64,000 nt of DNA from Mycoplasmataceae bacterium. GTDB lineage: Bacteria > Bacillota_I > Bacilli_A > Mycoplasmatales > Mycoplasmoidaceae. The notes beneath the pieces are model-generated. The model was not told the DNA's origin. It ran no database searches and saw nothing but the letters and a program-made list of their open reading frames with translations. Shown piece after piece: positions 30,767 to 42,156 of the stretch (the stretch's first letter is position 1; each line of letters starts with the position of its first letter). Both the position numbers and the translations under genes were made by a program. The stretch spans positions 124,001 to 188,000 of the forward strand of contig JAIRPI010000011.1 in the NCBI GenBank assembly GCA_031257095.1, written 5' to 3'.

Positions 30767-31488
30767 TATGGTTTACTCCAATACATTAAGTATTCGATAT
30801 TTTTTTGTTTTTTTGTAGGTTCTGCGATTGTTGGGGTTGTACCGTGGACAATAAGTCCGTGTTGCTTAGCAAAAGCAACAACTTTGTTAACAGCTTTATT
30901 ACGCAAAGATAGTGATTTGACATAACCATCTTTTATTTCTGATGGCGATAATTCGAATTGTGGCTTAATTAGAAATATACCAGACAAGGGTGATTTAAAA
31001 ACTTGACTCACCGTGGTGATTAATTGTGTTAATGATATAAACGAAACATCAGCCACAACAAAGTCGATCTCGGTAAACATTTGCGCGCGAATACTTTTGA
31101 AATTAGTATTTTCATATATAGTAATTTTCTTATTATTACGCAATGAATGGTGGAGTTGTTGCGTTCCAACGTCAACACAATAAACATGTTTTGCATTGTT
31201 TTCTAAAGCAACTTGGGTGAATCCGCCAGTCGAACTACCAATGTCAAGAACATTTAAGTCGGCTAATCTTATCTTTCAGTGTTTGATGGCTGTTAATAAT
31301 TTAGAAGCGCCAACAGATACATATGAAGCACCCGAAATAATTTTTATTTTATCGTTAGATTTGCACACATATGCTGGTTTATTAATCGCGTAATTATTTA
31401 CTAATACTTTGTTATCGCGAATAAGGCGCTGTGCTTTATTCCGACTTTCAACGCCATACTTATCTACTAATAATGCGTCAAGTCGCAT
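30766..31488 (-). CDS. tlyA: TlyA family rRNA methyltransferase (hemolysin-like)
   Basis: A 240-residue protein with an N-terminal S4 RNA-binding domain (MRLDALLVDKYGVESRNKAQ) and an FtsJ-like methyltransferase domain: VLDIGSSTGGFTQVAL (SAM motif I), DFVVADVSFISLTQ (motif IV), LIKPQFELSP. Homologues methylate 16S/23S rRNA ribose. Trp before the methyltransferase domain is TGA-encoded. The ATG lies 5 bases from a -10 box shared with the small plus-strand gene at 31508, so it is probably leaderless. Confidence 0.92.
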
Positions 31489-31493
31489 AATTA

Positions 31494-31501
31494 ATTATAA
31501 T
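31494..31501. promoter_or_regulatory. Shared bidirectional -10 (ATTATAAT) for tlyA and the 43-aa gene
   Basis: The octamer reads TATAAT on both strands. Its distance is 5 bases to the tlyA ATG (31488) and 6 bases to the plus-strand ATG (31508). Only 19 bases separate the two start codons. Confidence 0.75.
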
Positions 31502-31507
31502 ACCATT

Positions 31508-31639
31508 ATGTTAGAAAAGCCACATCCAAAAGACCTTGCAAGTCGCAAACCTATGTCCCCAAAAATTAAAAGCATGATTGTGTGATTAGGTTTGATTGCT
31601 TCATCATTAACAATCTTACTTGTTTCATTATTTACTTAA
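31508..31639 (+). CDS. 43-residue single-span membrane protein
   Basis: A very short ORF starting 6 bases after a perfect TATAAT. It encodes a Lys/Pro-rich N-terminus (MLEKPHPKDLASRKPMSPK) and one hydrophobic segment (IVWLGLIASSLTILLVSLF) with a TGA-encoded Trp. It ends 6 bases before cdd, so it leads the cdd - phosphoglucomutase - tpiA operon. The promoter position and clean membrane segment argue for a real microprotein. Confidence 0.65.
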
Positions 31640-31645
31640 TATCAT

Positions 31646-32029
31646 ATGTATAAAGAACTAAAAAAAATATTAAACAATGCCTACGCTCCTTACTCACATT
31701 TTCATGTAGGGGCAATCGTTGTTACTGACAAAGGAAAATTTAGCGGCGTAAACGTTGAAAATGCATCATACGGGTTAACCGTTTGTGCTGAGCGTAATGC
31801 CATTTTTAGCGCAGTTAGCCATGGTGCAAAAAAATTTCATGAATTGCATTTGTTTGCTAACACAAAAACACCTTGTTTTCCGTGCGGAGCGTGCTTGCAG
31901 GTAATGTCCGAATTCTTTGATCCTAAACACACAAAAATTATTACATATACAAGCAATGGTAAAAAGACTTTATTTTTTCTAAATGATTTATTAAAAAAAC
32001 AATTCGATAATGTCAAACACACCAGCTAG
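31646..32029 (+). CDS. cdd: Cytidine deaminase
   Basis: A 127-residue zinc enzyme converting cytidine to uridine in pyrimidine salvage. Motifs: AYAPYSHFHVGAIV, VENASYGLTVCAERNAI (zinc Cys and catalytic Glu), PCFPCGACLQVM (zinc Cys pair). The 3' end overlaps the phosphoglucomutase gene by 20 bases. Together with the nucleoside phosphorylase at the window start and phosphopentomutase-type activity, it supports nucleoside catabolism. Confidence 0.95.
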   Translation: MYKELKKILNNAYAPYSHFHVGAIVVTDKGKFSGVNVENASYGLTVCAERNAIFSAVSHGAKKFHELHLFANTKTPCFPCGACLQVMSEFFDPKHTKIITYTSNGKKTLFFLNDLLKKQFDNVKHTS

Positions 32030-33659
32030 CCCAACTTCAATCTATAAAGATTGGTTGAACTCAAACAAACTTTCTAAAGAAGAAAGGCGTGAATTAAAAA
32101 AATTATCTAAACAACAAATTGATGTCCAATTTGCTAATAAATGCCTTACCTTTGGTACGGCTGGGGTAAGAGGCGTGATGGGATTAGGAACAACAACGAT
32201 GAATAGATTTGTTTATGCGAATCTTGCTTTAGCGTATGGTAAATATTTGTTAAAAACAAACAAGCATCGCCCGTTAAAGATTGTGGTTGGACATGATAAC
32301 CGCTACAATTCTGATTTCTTTTCCTTGTTAGTCGCTAAAGCCTTATCAAGTCTTGGCATTATTGTTTATCTTTATGATAAAAATCAATTAATGCCAACGC
32401 CGATTATTTCTTTTACCATTCGCCATTTAAAGTTATCTGGTGGTATTATTATTACTGCTAGTCACAACCCAAAAGAATATAATGGTTTCAAGGCTTATCG
32501 CAATACTGGTGGACAAGTTTTAGATACTGATGCACGAATGATTGAAAAACTAATGGTTGAACCAAACGACATTATTAACATAACAATAAAACCAAAAACA
32601 TCGTTAATTAAAACTATTCCTTTCTCGATTATTAATGATTATTTTAAATCTGCTAAAAAAGCACTAATTAATCCCAACTGGAAATGTTCGTTTAAATCAC
32701 CAATCGTTTTTTCAGGACATCACGGGACCACTTGTAAGTTAATCCCCGAACTCTTAAAGAAATTTAATGTCAATGTTGCTCCAGTTAAAGAACAATGTTT
32801 TTTCAACCACGACTTTGTCAACTCCCCACATCCTAACCCTGAGGATTTTGCCGCTTTTAATTTATCAATTAAATTAGCTAACAAAGTTAATAGCAACATT
32901 TGTCTTGGCGTTGATCCAGATGGTGATCGATTAGCGATTGCAATTAAACATCAAGGTAAATGACAATTGATGACTGGCAACGAGATGGGGATTATTTACA
33001 CTTATTATTTATTAAATAAATACCATCAAAAAAAACAACCGTTTGTTGTTAGCACACACGTTTCGACAAACCTTATTGACAAAATAGCAAAAGACTTTAA
33101 TGCTAAAGTCTATCGCACAAGCACGGGGTTTAAATGAATAGGCGATATAATTGAACAAGAATACAATTGCAAACATTTCATTGTCGCATTTGAAGAAGCG
33201 ATTGGGGCATTAGTTTGTCCAATTAATCGTGATAAAGATTCGTTTACGGCTTCTTTATTAGCATTAGAGATTGCTAATGATTGTGCTAAGCAAAATATGG
33301 ACTTTGTTGATTTATTAGAAAATAAAATTTATCCAAAATATGGACATTGATTTGGGTTTACCGATTCTTTTGTTATTAAATCATCCAATTGGCAACAAGA
33401 ATTGCAAAGTAAATTCAAATTTATATGTAATTACAAATCTAAAACCTTTGGCAATTTAACAATTAAAACAACATGTTTTAATAAAAATGGTAATTGTTTT
33501 GAATGGCACTTGGACAAATGAAGCAGAATTAAATTTAGAATCAGTGGCACCGAACCTAAATTCAAAATTTACTACAATTTGTTCGGTAACTCACAACAAC
33601 AATTAAAAAACACATATAATGATTTACATAGTAAATTTAAAAAACTACTAGGAGTATAA
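32010..33659 (+). CDS. Phosphoglucomutase/phosphomannomutase (phosphopentomutase-like)
   Basis: A 549-residue alpha-D-phosphohexomutase. Motifs: LTFGTAGVRGVMGLG near residue 50, the phosphoserine loop ITASHNPKEYNGFK (Ser ~148), metal-binding GVDPDGDRLAI, the sugar-specificity loop EEAIG, and C-terminal phosphate site RISGTEPKFKIY. The cdd - mutase order is common in mollicutes, where the mutase also handles (deoxy)ribose-1-phosphate. The start at 32010 lies inside cdd; no Shine-Dalgarno is obvious. Several Trp are TGA-encoded. A GGAG before the next ATG couples it to tpiA. Confidence 0.93.
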
Positions 33660-33660
33660 A

Positions 33661-34416
33661 ATGAAAAAATACATTTATGGAAATTGAAAAATGAACAAAG
33701 ACATTAACGAAACTATTGCTTATGCGAATGAATTTAATAATTTAATTAAATCAGTTGCAAGTAATGTTTGTGTTGGTATTGCCATTCCATATATCAATTT
33801 AGCAAAAGCATGTGAAACATTTAACCTTGCTAATATAACAATATTAGCTGAGAATGTAAGTGAACACGAGTCTGGGGCTTACACGTCACAAATAAGTATT
33901 CCAATGATAAAATCATTAGGAGTTAATCAAACATTAATTGGACATAGTGAAGTTCGGCAATATCTAAATGAAAGCGACGAGTTACTCAACAAAAAAATTC
34001 ATGCCTGTTTGAACAACAACGTTGTTCCTGTAATTTGTATTGGTGAAACGCTGCAACAATTTGAAAATGGTGCCACAGAACAAGTTGTTATCAAGCAACT
34101 CGATGCATGTTTAGCCAACATTAAACAAGAACAATGTGCAAACATTATTATTGCTTATGAACCAGTGTGAGCGATTGGTACGGGGAAAACCGCGACAAGC
34201 GAAATAATTAAAAAGGTTCATTTAATAATCAGGAATCATTTAATTAAATTATTTGGCCAGTCTGCTATGGGTATTCCATTACTTTATGGCGGTAGTGTGA
34301 CAGTCGCGACAGCTTCAGACATTTTACGGATCGAAAATGTTAATGGTTTATTGATTGGTGGGGCAAGTTTAAAACCCGATGTTTTTAATCAAATAATTAA
34401 AATTGCTAGTTGTTAA
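33661..34416 (+). CDS. tpiA: Triosephosphate isomerase
   Basis: A 251-residue glycolytic TIM-barrel enzyme. Active-site residues are visible: YIYGNWKMNK (Asn/Lys, Trp from TGA), the catalytic His in IGHSEVR, the catalytic Glu in YEPVWAIGTG with the flexible loop, and LYGGSV plus LIGGASLKP phosphate-binding loops. GGAG lies 7 bases upstream of the ATG, an internal operon Shine-Dalgarno. The last 4 bases overlap the convergent pcrA. Confidence 0.97.
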
Positions 34417-36524
34417 TGTTTTAATATCGGTTTATTTAAATAGCGTTTTGAGTTAACAATAGTTTTTAATCCGTGTGGTTTTTTAAACATCACATCAATA
34501 AGATTACCTTTTATCCCAACAACCACTCCGCTACCAAGCGAAACGTGCTCAACAACTTCACCGACATCTAATGGTAATGGCTCATGATTGATAATTACTT
34601 TTGGTAAGTCTTCTTTTGGTCGTGTATGAAATTTGAAATTAACAAAGTTGTGATCGCCGATTTCGCTAATAAAATGACTAGGATATGACTCATGCCCCAT
34701 TATTGAGATCGAAGTGTTACATGATAAAAACAAATAAAGTTTTGCGCGTGTAATTCCCACAAATAAAATTCTTCGTTCTTCTTGTTCATTAACTTGACGG
34801 TTTAATTGATTTATTTCATTAATACCGACAATAAAAACAACAGGATACTCTGTACCTTTAGCGTAATGAATAGTCATTAAATGCACTTGGTTGATATCTT
34901 TTTTATTTTGCTCTTTGTCAACATAAATACTTATTTCGTTTAAATAATCACCTAAGTCACTATTTTGGGTATTTGTTTCATATTCATTCATTGCTTCTAA
35001 CAATTCATTAATATTTTCTTTACGATCATTAGATTCAACATCTAATGTTTGTAAATATTGATAGTAATTTATCTCTTTAATAACTAATTTTGTTTTTTCA
35101 ACGATAGATAACCCTTGTGCTTTTATTCTTAATTGTTCCATCATCTCTAAAAAAGTAACAATATTTTTGTTGGTGCTTAATTTTAGTTCTTGAATAAATG
35201 TTTGGTTGTTTGCGCTTGCTTGTTTGGTGATATTATCAATCGTTGTTTGGCCAATCATTCTACTAGGGACATTAATAATCCTTTTTAATGCTAGTTCGTT
35301 GTTCTCATCGACTAATAAACGCAAATAGGCAATGATATCACGAATTTCTTTTCGTTGATAGAATTGAACATCGCCATGAACATAAAAAGGAATATTGTTT
35401 TTTATTAGTTGTTGTTCGACATCACGTGATTGATATTTAGCACGATACAAAATAGCAATATCTTTATACTGTAATTTTTTCTGCTGGATAATGTTGTTTA
35501 TTTGTTGGATAACAAATGCACTCTCCATGAAACCGCTTGGAGCTTGGTAAAACAACACTTTTTCGTTTTCTTCTCGCGTTGTTTGTAAGTCTTTGCGGAT
35601 TCGTGAATCGTCGTTAGCAATTAGTGCATTAGCCACATTTAAAATATTTTCCGTAGAACGATAGTTAATATCAAGAATTAATTTTTGTTTTGGTTTATAA
35701 ATATTTATAAAGTCGTCAAAGACTAAAGCATAAGCACCCCGCCAAGTATATATCGTTTGGTCCGGATCACCAACAACAAAAATATTGTTATGTTCGCCAA
35801 TTAACATCTGCAAAAGATTAAATTGTAGTTGATTTGTATCTTGAAACTCATCAACCATGATATATTTAAAACGTTGTTCTCATTTCTTTGCAATGGGGCT
35901 GTTATCGTGTAAAATTTTGTTTGGTAAGATTAATAAATCATCAAAATCAACAAGATTTTGTTCCAAACTCCGTTTTTGATATTCACGATAAAATGTTTTT
36001 ATCATTTGCAATTCATTTGGTGCATGTAAATCTCACATTTTAGCATTAGCTAAACTAAGGTTATTTATATCTAAATCATTTGTTTTAATTGAACTAATAA
36101 TTTCAATAGCTTTTTTATAACGGATCACTTTATAATCTAGTTGATACTGCTTATAAATTTCTCGAATGAGAATCAATTTATCCTCTTCATCTAACACAGA
36201 AAAGTTAGTTGACCTATTTAATGCGCCAATGTCTTCGCGTAAGATTCTTAATCCTAAAGCGTGATATGTTAATATTCATTGCGGCTGACTAGTAGTACCT
36301 ACTAATTTATGAATTCTTTTACGCATTTCATCAGCGGCCTTATTTGTAAAAGTAATACATAAAATATCGTTCGGTGCAAAAACTTTTTTGTCAAGCAAAT
36401 AAGCAAAACGATGTGTCAACACCGATGTTTTGCCAGTCCCAGCACCAGCAACAACCATGACCGGCCCTAAGTCGCACTTAACCGCATTTAATTGCTTATT
36501 GTTTAAGTGCGATAGATCAAGCAT
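34413..36524 (-). CDS. pcrA: ATP-dependent DNA helicase PcrA/UvrD
   Basis: A 703-residue SF1A 3'-5' helicase for repair and replication restart. Motifs in order: [11 protein letters not shown] (Q motif), [16 protein letters not shown] (Walker A), [15 protein letters not shown] (Ia), [13 protein letters not shown] (II), [15 protein letters not shown] (III), LDINYRST (IV), THVMTIH-type [17 protein letters not shown] (V), and [13 protein letters not shown] (VI). C-terminal tail is shortened. The ATG follows TAAAAT by 6 bases, and the promoter lies back-to-back with that of the hydrogenase gene. Confidence 0.96.
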
Positions 36525-36567
36525 GTTGTAATTTTATTAAATAATTTATATGTGTTAAAATATAACT

Positions 36568-37986
36568 ATGCGAAAATTTGACACTGATGTTCAGAAATTA
36601 AAATATAGTATTTTAGTTGAAGTAATTAAAGCATATGACCAGCATCGCTTAGATAGTGTCTATCTTGATGTTCCAAAAATACTAGCACCTGGGCCAGCAC
36701 CAACGATGCGTTGTTGTATTTTTAAAGAAAGAGCAATTGCGCAAGAAAGAATAAAACTTATATTGGGTGGTAACGAGGCAAAAAAACATGTAATTCAAAT
36801 GATTGATATCGCTTGTGATGAATGTCCAGTTGGCGGGATATTTGTCACGCCATCATGCCGGGGTTGTTTGAGTCATGCTTGTCGTGATGCTTGTAAATTA
36901 CAAGCGATATCGATCGTTGAACGTAAAGCCGTAATTGATAAATCGAAATGTGTTGAGTGTGGTTTGTGTGAAAAAGCATGCCCTTATCATGCTATCATCA
37001 ACCAAATTCGTCCATGTGTTGAAAGTTGTGGAGTTAATGCAATTACCATGACTAATATGCGTAAAGCAACAATTGATTCTAATAAGTGTATTGCTTGTGG
37101 TAATTGTGTATATAAATGCCCTTTTGGCGCTTGTGTTGATCGGTCATTTATTATTGACGCTTTAAACCTATTAGGAGACAAGAAAAATAAAGTTTATGCA
37201 ATCGTTGCCCCATCAATTGTTGGCCAATTCAACTACGTTGAAGTTGAAAAATTAATTTCTGGAATAAAGAAATTAGGGTTTGCTAGAGTTGTAGAAGTTG
37301 CGATGGGAGCAGACGCTATCTTACAACACGAAGCAGACGAATGACTAGAAAAGAAAATTTTAACATCTTCGTGTTGCCCATCGTTTAAATTTTTTGTGAA
37401 ATTAAACTTCCCTGAATTTGCTAAACATATTTCGCAAGCATTGTCGCCAATGGCAATGACTGGGAAAATAATCAAAGAACAAGAACCAGATGCGAAAGTA
37501 ATATTCATTGGTCCATGTGCTTCAAAAAAAACTGAAGCCCAAACAAAAGAAGTTAAACAATATATTGATTGTGTTTTATCATTTGAAGAATTACAGGCGT
37601 TATTTGATGCACGCGACATTCACTTACATGGTATTGAACCAACACCAATTAATGATGCAACATATTATGGAAGAATCTTTGCTAAGAGTAGTGGGATTCT
37701 TACTGGTGTTAAACATTTAGTAGAAATAAAAGGTGGTAAAGGATTTGATGGGGTTGCGATGAACGGTATTCAGGAATGTAACGCGTGATTAACGGCATTT
37801 AAGAATAATCCAAAAGTTAAAAACTTTTTTGAAGGAATGATTTGTAAAGGCGGTTGTTTGAATGGACCATTAAGTCTCCACCATAACAACCAAGTTGTTG
37901 TTGATATCGATAAATTTGGCAAACAAGCAACAAAAACTGATCCAAATCAATCACGCGAAAATTATTCGCAAAGCGTAAAAAAGTAA
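36568..37986 (+). CDS. [FeFe]-hydrogenase-like protein (group B type)
   Basis: A 472-residue iron-sulfur protein. Ferredoxin-like clusters: a Cys-rich region near residues 90-115 (SCRGCLSHACRDAC), then CVECGLCEKACP at C128 and CIACGNCVYKCP at C174. The C-terminal domain carries all three H-cluster signatures: L1 TSSCCPSF (~265), L2 GPCASKKTE (~C317), L3 EGMICKGGCLNG (C426, C430). The spacing fits group B [FeFe] hydrogenases of anaerobic Firmicutes, not the classical HydA with PCxxKxxE. It could evolve H2 from ferredoxin or act as a sensor. Maturases HydEFG are not in the window. Trp residues use TGA, so the gene is adapted. TAAAAT lies 6 bases before the ATG. Confidence 0.88.
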
Positions 37987-37993
37987 CTATTAA

Positions 37994-39157
37994 TTACAAT
38001 TTGCTTGTATTAATTGGTACGTATTTAATCTTTAATGCTTTAGCAACTGATTCGTTAGTTAAGCAACCTCTAAAGGTATTAACCCCAGAAAAGATTACTG
38101 GACAAGCAAAAGATTTTAATCCCTTACTTGCTATTTCAATAGCAAATTTTGTCGTTGCATTAACCAATGCAACAGTTGATGTTCGTGGTGTAGCACCAGG
38201 CATGTTTGCTACAGCATAGTGGCTAGCATCAAACTTAACATATACCGGATTATCATGAGTTGTTACACGATTAATAGTTTCAACTGAACCACCTTGATCA
38301 ATCGCAATATCAATAATGATTGAACCCTTTTTCATTGTTTTAACTTGAGCAGCGCTAACAACTTTAGGTGCCTTAGCGCCAGGAATTAAAACTGTTGAAA
38401 TTAATGCATCAGCTTGTTTAATTCATTTAGAAATGTTCTCACGACCAGCATTTTCAACACTAATCTTTGATTTATATACTTTTGCAAAAGCATTTAATTT
38501 AACATCTTTCTTTAATTGTTGGATACGTGCTGGGTTTGCTTCAAGAATGGTAACGTTTGCTCCCATCCCTGCCGCCATTGTCGCCGCACTATAACCAGCA
38601 ATACCACCACCAATAACAAGGAATAATCCTTTCTCGGTTGAAGGTTTTGCTGGATCGTTATCTTCAACACCACCAGGTAATAATCCTAATCCACCACGAT
38701 GACTTTCTAAAAATGTTGCCGCAATAATTGCTGAACGTCTTCCAGCAACACGGCTCATTGGTGCTAATAAAGGTAAACGTACTTTAGCGTTTTTATCAAT
38801 CATTGTTTCATAAGCGATTCCACAAACACGAGATTTTAATAATGCGTCAGTTAATGGTTTATTATCAGCTAAATGTAAGTAAGTAAATAAGAGCATATCA
38901 GGTTTAAAATATTTATATTCACTTGCTAACGGTTCTTTTACTTTAACAATCATTTTGTGATTTCAAGCTTCATTAGCGGTGTTAACAATTTTCGCTTTAG
39001 CTTTTACATATTCAGCATCACTAAAGCCAGAACCTAAACCAGCTGATTTTTGCACAAACACCTTGTGTCCAGCTTTAGTTAAAGCCGCAACAGCGGCTGG
39101 GGTAAGCCCAACTCTGTTTTCATTATTTTTTATTTCTTTCGGTAGTCCTATGTCCAT
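37994..39157 (-). CDS. ald: Alanine dehydrogenase
   Basis: A 387-residue NAD-dependent enzyme interconverting pyruvate plus ammonia and L-alanine. Motifs: [20 protein letters not shown] start, the active-site Lys in [11 protein letters not shown], His in LHLADN, the Rossmann loop [21 protein letters not shown], and [10 protein letters not shown]. Three standard-code pieces join via TGA. It could regenerate NAD+ by making alanine, a common redox sink in anaerobes; it is convergent with the hydrogenase gene (7-base gap). Unusual in mollicutes, so transfer is plausible. Confidence 0.94.
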
Positions 39158-39224
39158 ATTTTTATTTCCTTTGATTTTATTATGCTACTTTATAGAAAAA
39201 AAGCAATAAAAATATTAATAATTT

Positions 39225-39301
39225 TGGCCCTCTCTATAGGACTCAAACCTATAACCTCCTGGTCCGAAGCCAGACGCTCTATTCAATTGCGCTAAGAGAG
39301 G
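39225..39301 (-). tRNA. tRNA-Arg (anticodon UCG)
   Basis: A 77-nt cloverleaf: acceptor CCTCTCT/AGAGAGG, D-stem GCGC/GAGC, anticodon arm TCTGG-CTTCGGA-CCAGG with anticodon TCG (reads CGA and, by wobble, other CGN), T-arm with GGTTTGAGTCC-type loop, discriminator G and an encoded CCA. Its 5' 23 bases overlap the 3' end of the S1-domain ORF on the same strand. Confidence 0.93.
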
Positions 39302-39653
39302 ATAATACATCCATGGTTAATCGATATAAATTATTATAGTCACTAATCGTCGGAATAATGTAATAATGTCATTTTAATTGTTCTGGGCGAATCGCCTTGT
39401 ATGAAAAAACGGCCTTATTATTTTCTTCGTCTTCTGACAATAGATAAACATAATATTGTTGGCCAAGAACAAAATGTTCATTAATGTCGTTCACACGATA
39501 ATCACTAACTTGGGAAATGTGGCAAATACCAACACGGTCATTTGTTTTTAAAATGACATATGTCGGTTGGATTGACACGACAGTCGCTAAATAAATATTT
39601 CTCTGCAAGATGCGGGGAATTAAGGGCATATAATAAAGCGTCAAGAATGACAC
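39279..39653 (-). CDS. S1-domain RNA-binding protein
   Basis: A small protein of up to 124 residues with one S1 motif (ATVVSIQPTYVILKTND, GICHISQVSDY, ENNKAVFSYKAIRPEQLK). Similar short S1 proteins in Firmicutes and mollicutes associate with ribosomes and regulate translation. The start is GTG at 39653 or, more likely, ATG at 39629; a TATAAT (39663-39658) lies 4 bases before the GTG. With TGA as Trp, the frame continues past the S1 domain into the tRNA-Arg gene and stops with TAG at 39279-39281, so the two are probably one transcript. Confidence 0.75.
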
Positions 39654-39667
39654 TTAAATTATACTAT

Positions 39668-40240
39668 TTATTCGATATTTATCTTTGCGCGATTAATAGA
39701 TGTTATTTTTTTGCTAGAACATATAGCAAATATATGCTTATTTAAAGTGCCCACTTTAAAATAGTATTTATGGTTTTTGAAATATGCATAATAAGTATTA
39801 TTATTTTTGCATATTTTTAAATCTTTAATTCCATACTTTGTTGATTTGTTTAATGTCTTAATTAATGCCTCTTTACAACATCATAATTGGTAAAATTCTT
39901 TTTGCAAGATTTTTTTGTCAAGTTCATCGCGATTAAACAACCTCTCAGCAACCAGTTGATAGTTAATTTTAGTGCTTGCTTGGATGTCAACGCCGACACG
40001 GTTATTGCTTGCAATAAATATTACATATTTTCCACTATGGGAAATCGAATAATATTTTACTTTTTTATTAGCAAGCAATTTTGCAAAATACTTATTAAAT
40101 CAGGATGAGCAATATTTTCTTTTTTGATCATCATGGTTAATAAATGAAAATATTTCTCGTTTTGAAAAATATTGTGGATATTTATTTATTGTCGATTCAT
40201 TAAGAATTACCTTAGCAATATCAACGTAATTTAATGTCAC
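39668..40240 (-). CDS. 4'-phosphopantetheinyl transferase superfamily protein
   Basis: A 190-residue protein of the AcpS/Sfp superfamily, which attaches phosphopantetheine to acyl carrier proteins. Motifs: YYSISHSGKYVIFI (Sfp-type motif 1), VGVDIQ (Mg-binding Asp), FNRDEL, and WCCKEALIKTL, the WxxKEA motif with TGA-encoded Trp. The Sfp-like ISHS pattern and length point to an Sfp-type enzyme. No ATG is available; a GTG at 40240 lies 7 bases after TATACT, in agreement with leaderless starts elsewhere. The partner ACP is not in the window. Confidence 0.82.
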
Positions 40241-40261
40241 ATCAATTAGTATATTAAATGA

Positions 40262-41185
40262 TTATTTTAATAAAGCAGCGATTTGGACAATTGATGTTTT
40301 ACTTGGGGGAATAGCAAAAAGTGGTCAAACATGGAATAGCCCTTCACCAACATAAAAGTTATGTTTAATATGTAATTTATCTAATTTATTATGTAGTTGA
40401 AGGTTTTGTTCGTAAAATGCTTCTTTTGTTCCAATAAATATCGTAACCATTCCAATATTTTTAAAATCACCATTAATTGGACTATAGATATGGTTGCGAA
40501 CATCAGCTTTTGGTGGGATGTGATAAACAGCAGCCGTTGATAATAAAGCGTAAGGTAACACTGCATCTTTTTCGCTTCCTTCAACTAGTTCATATTCAGT
40601 GTGCGTTGAATCAACAAGCGGCGATAAACATATCAAATTTTTTGGTGGTGGTAGTTTTTCTTTTTTTATTTGTTGGCCGATAACTAAAGTTAAACAACCA
40701 CCCGCTGAATCGCCAATGATGCTTATTTGGTCGTTACGATAGCTATTTAAAATATATTGGTAAGTACCTAATAAACATTTAATATCATCTTGGATAGAAG
40801 AGTAATCTTTTTTTGATAATGGAAAGATTGGAACAAATACCGTACATCTAGTTTTATTGACTAGTTTAGTAATAAATAGTCAATGGAATAAAGTTATTTC
40901 CATGATAAAACCACCACCATGAACATACATAAAACAATGTTCACTTTTTCTTCATCTTGGAGTAATGACCCAACAATCATATCCAAAAATCTTTATCTTT
41001 TTTATCTGGTGATTGATTCTTGACAATAACGGCGGCTTAACAATGGCGTTTTCATTGTTCTTAATTGTGCGGTCAATAAGTTCTTGCGTTCCACAGGTTC
41101 ATTCATTGTATAAACGAAACAGGCTTGCTGTAATGGCCGTTGTTAAATCTAGTTTTGTTTCGGTTTTTATTTTTGATTTAGACAT
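40262..41185 (-). CDS. Alpha/beta hydrolase fold-3 esterase (HSL family)
   Basis: A 307-residue lipase/esterase of the hormone-sensitive lipase type. The oxyanion motif HGGG is in FMYVHGGGFIM, the nucleophile elbow is IIGDSAGGCL, and the His is in GEGLFHVW with Trp from TGA. The N-terminal ~60 residues form the cap and end in the WVITPRW segment. It overlaps pta (41167) by 19 bases; both may be in one unit led by pta. Substrate unknown; scavenging of host lipid esters is possible. Confidence 0.85.
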
Positions 41186-42147
41186 TGACACCCAGTAATA
41201 TAACTTAATCCGACAACATCATCTTTGCTTGCTCCACGGCTAAGATCATTTACTGGTTTAGCCAAACCAATTAATGTTGGGCCAATAGCAGCAAATCCAC
41301 CCATGCGTTGGGCTATTTTATAACCAATATTTCCTGCGTCAATATTTGGGAAAATAAAAGTATTAGCAGTTTTTGACCAGGTAATACCAACAGCCTTTTT
41401 TAACATAACCTTTGCATCAAAGGCTGCATCAAATTGCATTTCACCAAAAACATTAATGTTTTTGGCTGATAAATCTTGATCATTTTTTATTAATGCGTAA
41501 GCCGCACGAACTTTATCAACCGACTCACCAGCACCTGAACTAGAGGTTGAATAACTTAACATTGCTGTGCGTACTTGGTCAAAACCAGCAGTATCTTTAG
41601 CAAATAAACTTACCATTTTTGTGATATTCGCTAATTCTTCGGGGTTAGGATTAATATTAATTGCACAATCACCAAAGACATATATTTGTTCTGCTTTTTC
41701 TAAGATAAAAGCACTTGTTACTAATTTAGCACCCGGACTAGTTTTGATAATTTGTAATGCGGGTTTTAGTGTGTCTTTAGTGGTGTAATCAATACCACAA
41801 ATTTCGCCATCAGCTTCACCAATTTTTACAATCATGGTTGCTAAATAATTTGGTTGTTTAACAAGCGCTTGCGCTTGTTCAATTGTAACACCTTTATCTT
41901 TTCGTAATTGGAATAGTAAGTCGCTATACTTCGATAAATCAGCGTTTTCAATGACGATATGATTTAACGAAAAGTTGGTAGGGACTTCTTGTTGTTTATT
42001 AAAAATTAATATTGGTTTAATGGTGTTATTAGTAGCAACTTCAAGCGCGGCTTGTTGAATATTAGGATTTCATCCTTCAGCATAAACAATTGTCGGTTTG
42101 TTTGCAGATGCTATTAATTTTTGCTTTAGCGATTGAATGATAGACAT
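41167..42147 (-). CDS. pta: Phosphate acetyltransferase
   Basis: A 326-residue enzyme converting acetyl-CoA and phosphate to acetyl-phosphate, on the acetate/ATP route from pyruvate. Motifs: IVYAEGWNPNIQQAA start, DADGEICGIDYTTKDTLKP (family ADGxVxGAxxxT), GDCAININPNPEELA, FGEMQFDAAFD, FPNIDAGNIGYKIAQ, and GLAKPVNDLSRGAS. Typical length. TATAAT at 42161-42156 lies 8 bases before the ATG and falls in the 3' end of comEC. The acetate kinase gene is not in the window. Confidence 0.95.
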
Positions 42148-42156
42148 ATGATGTTA

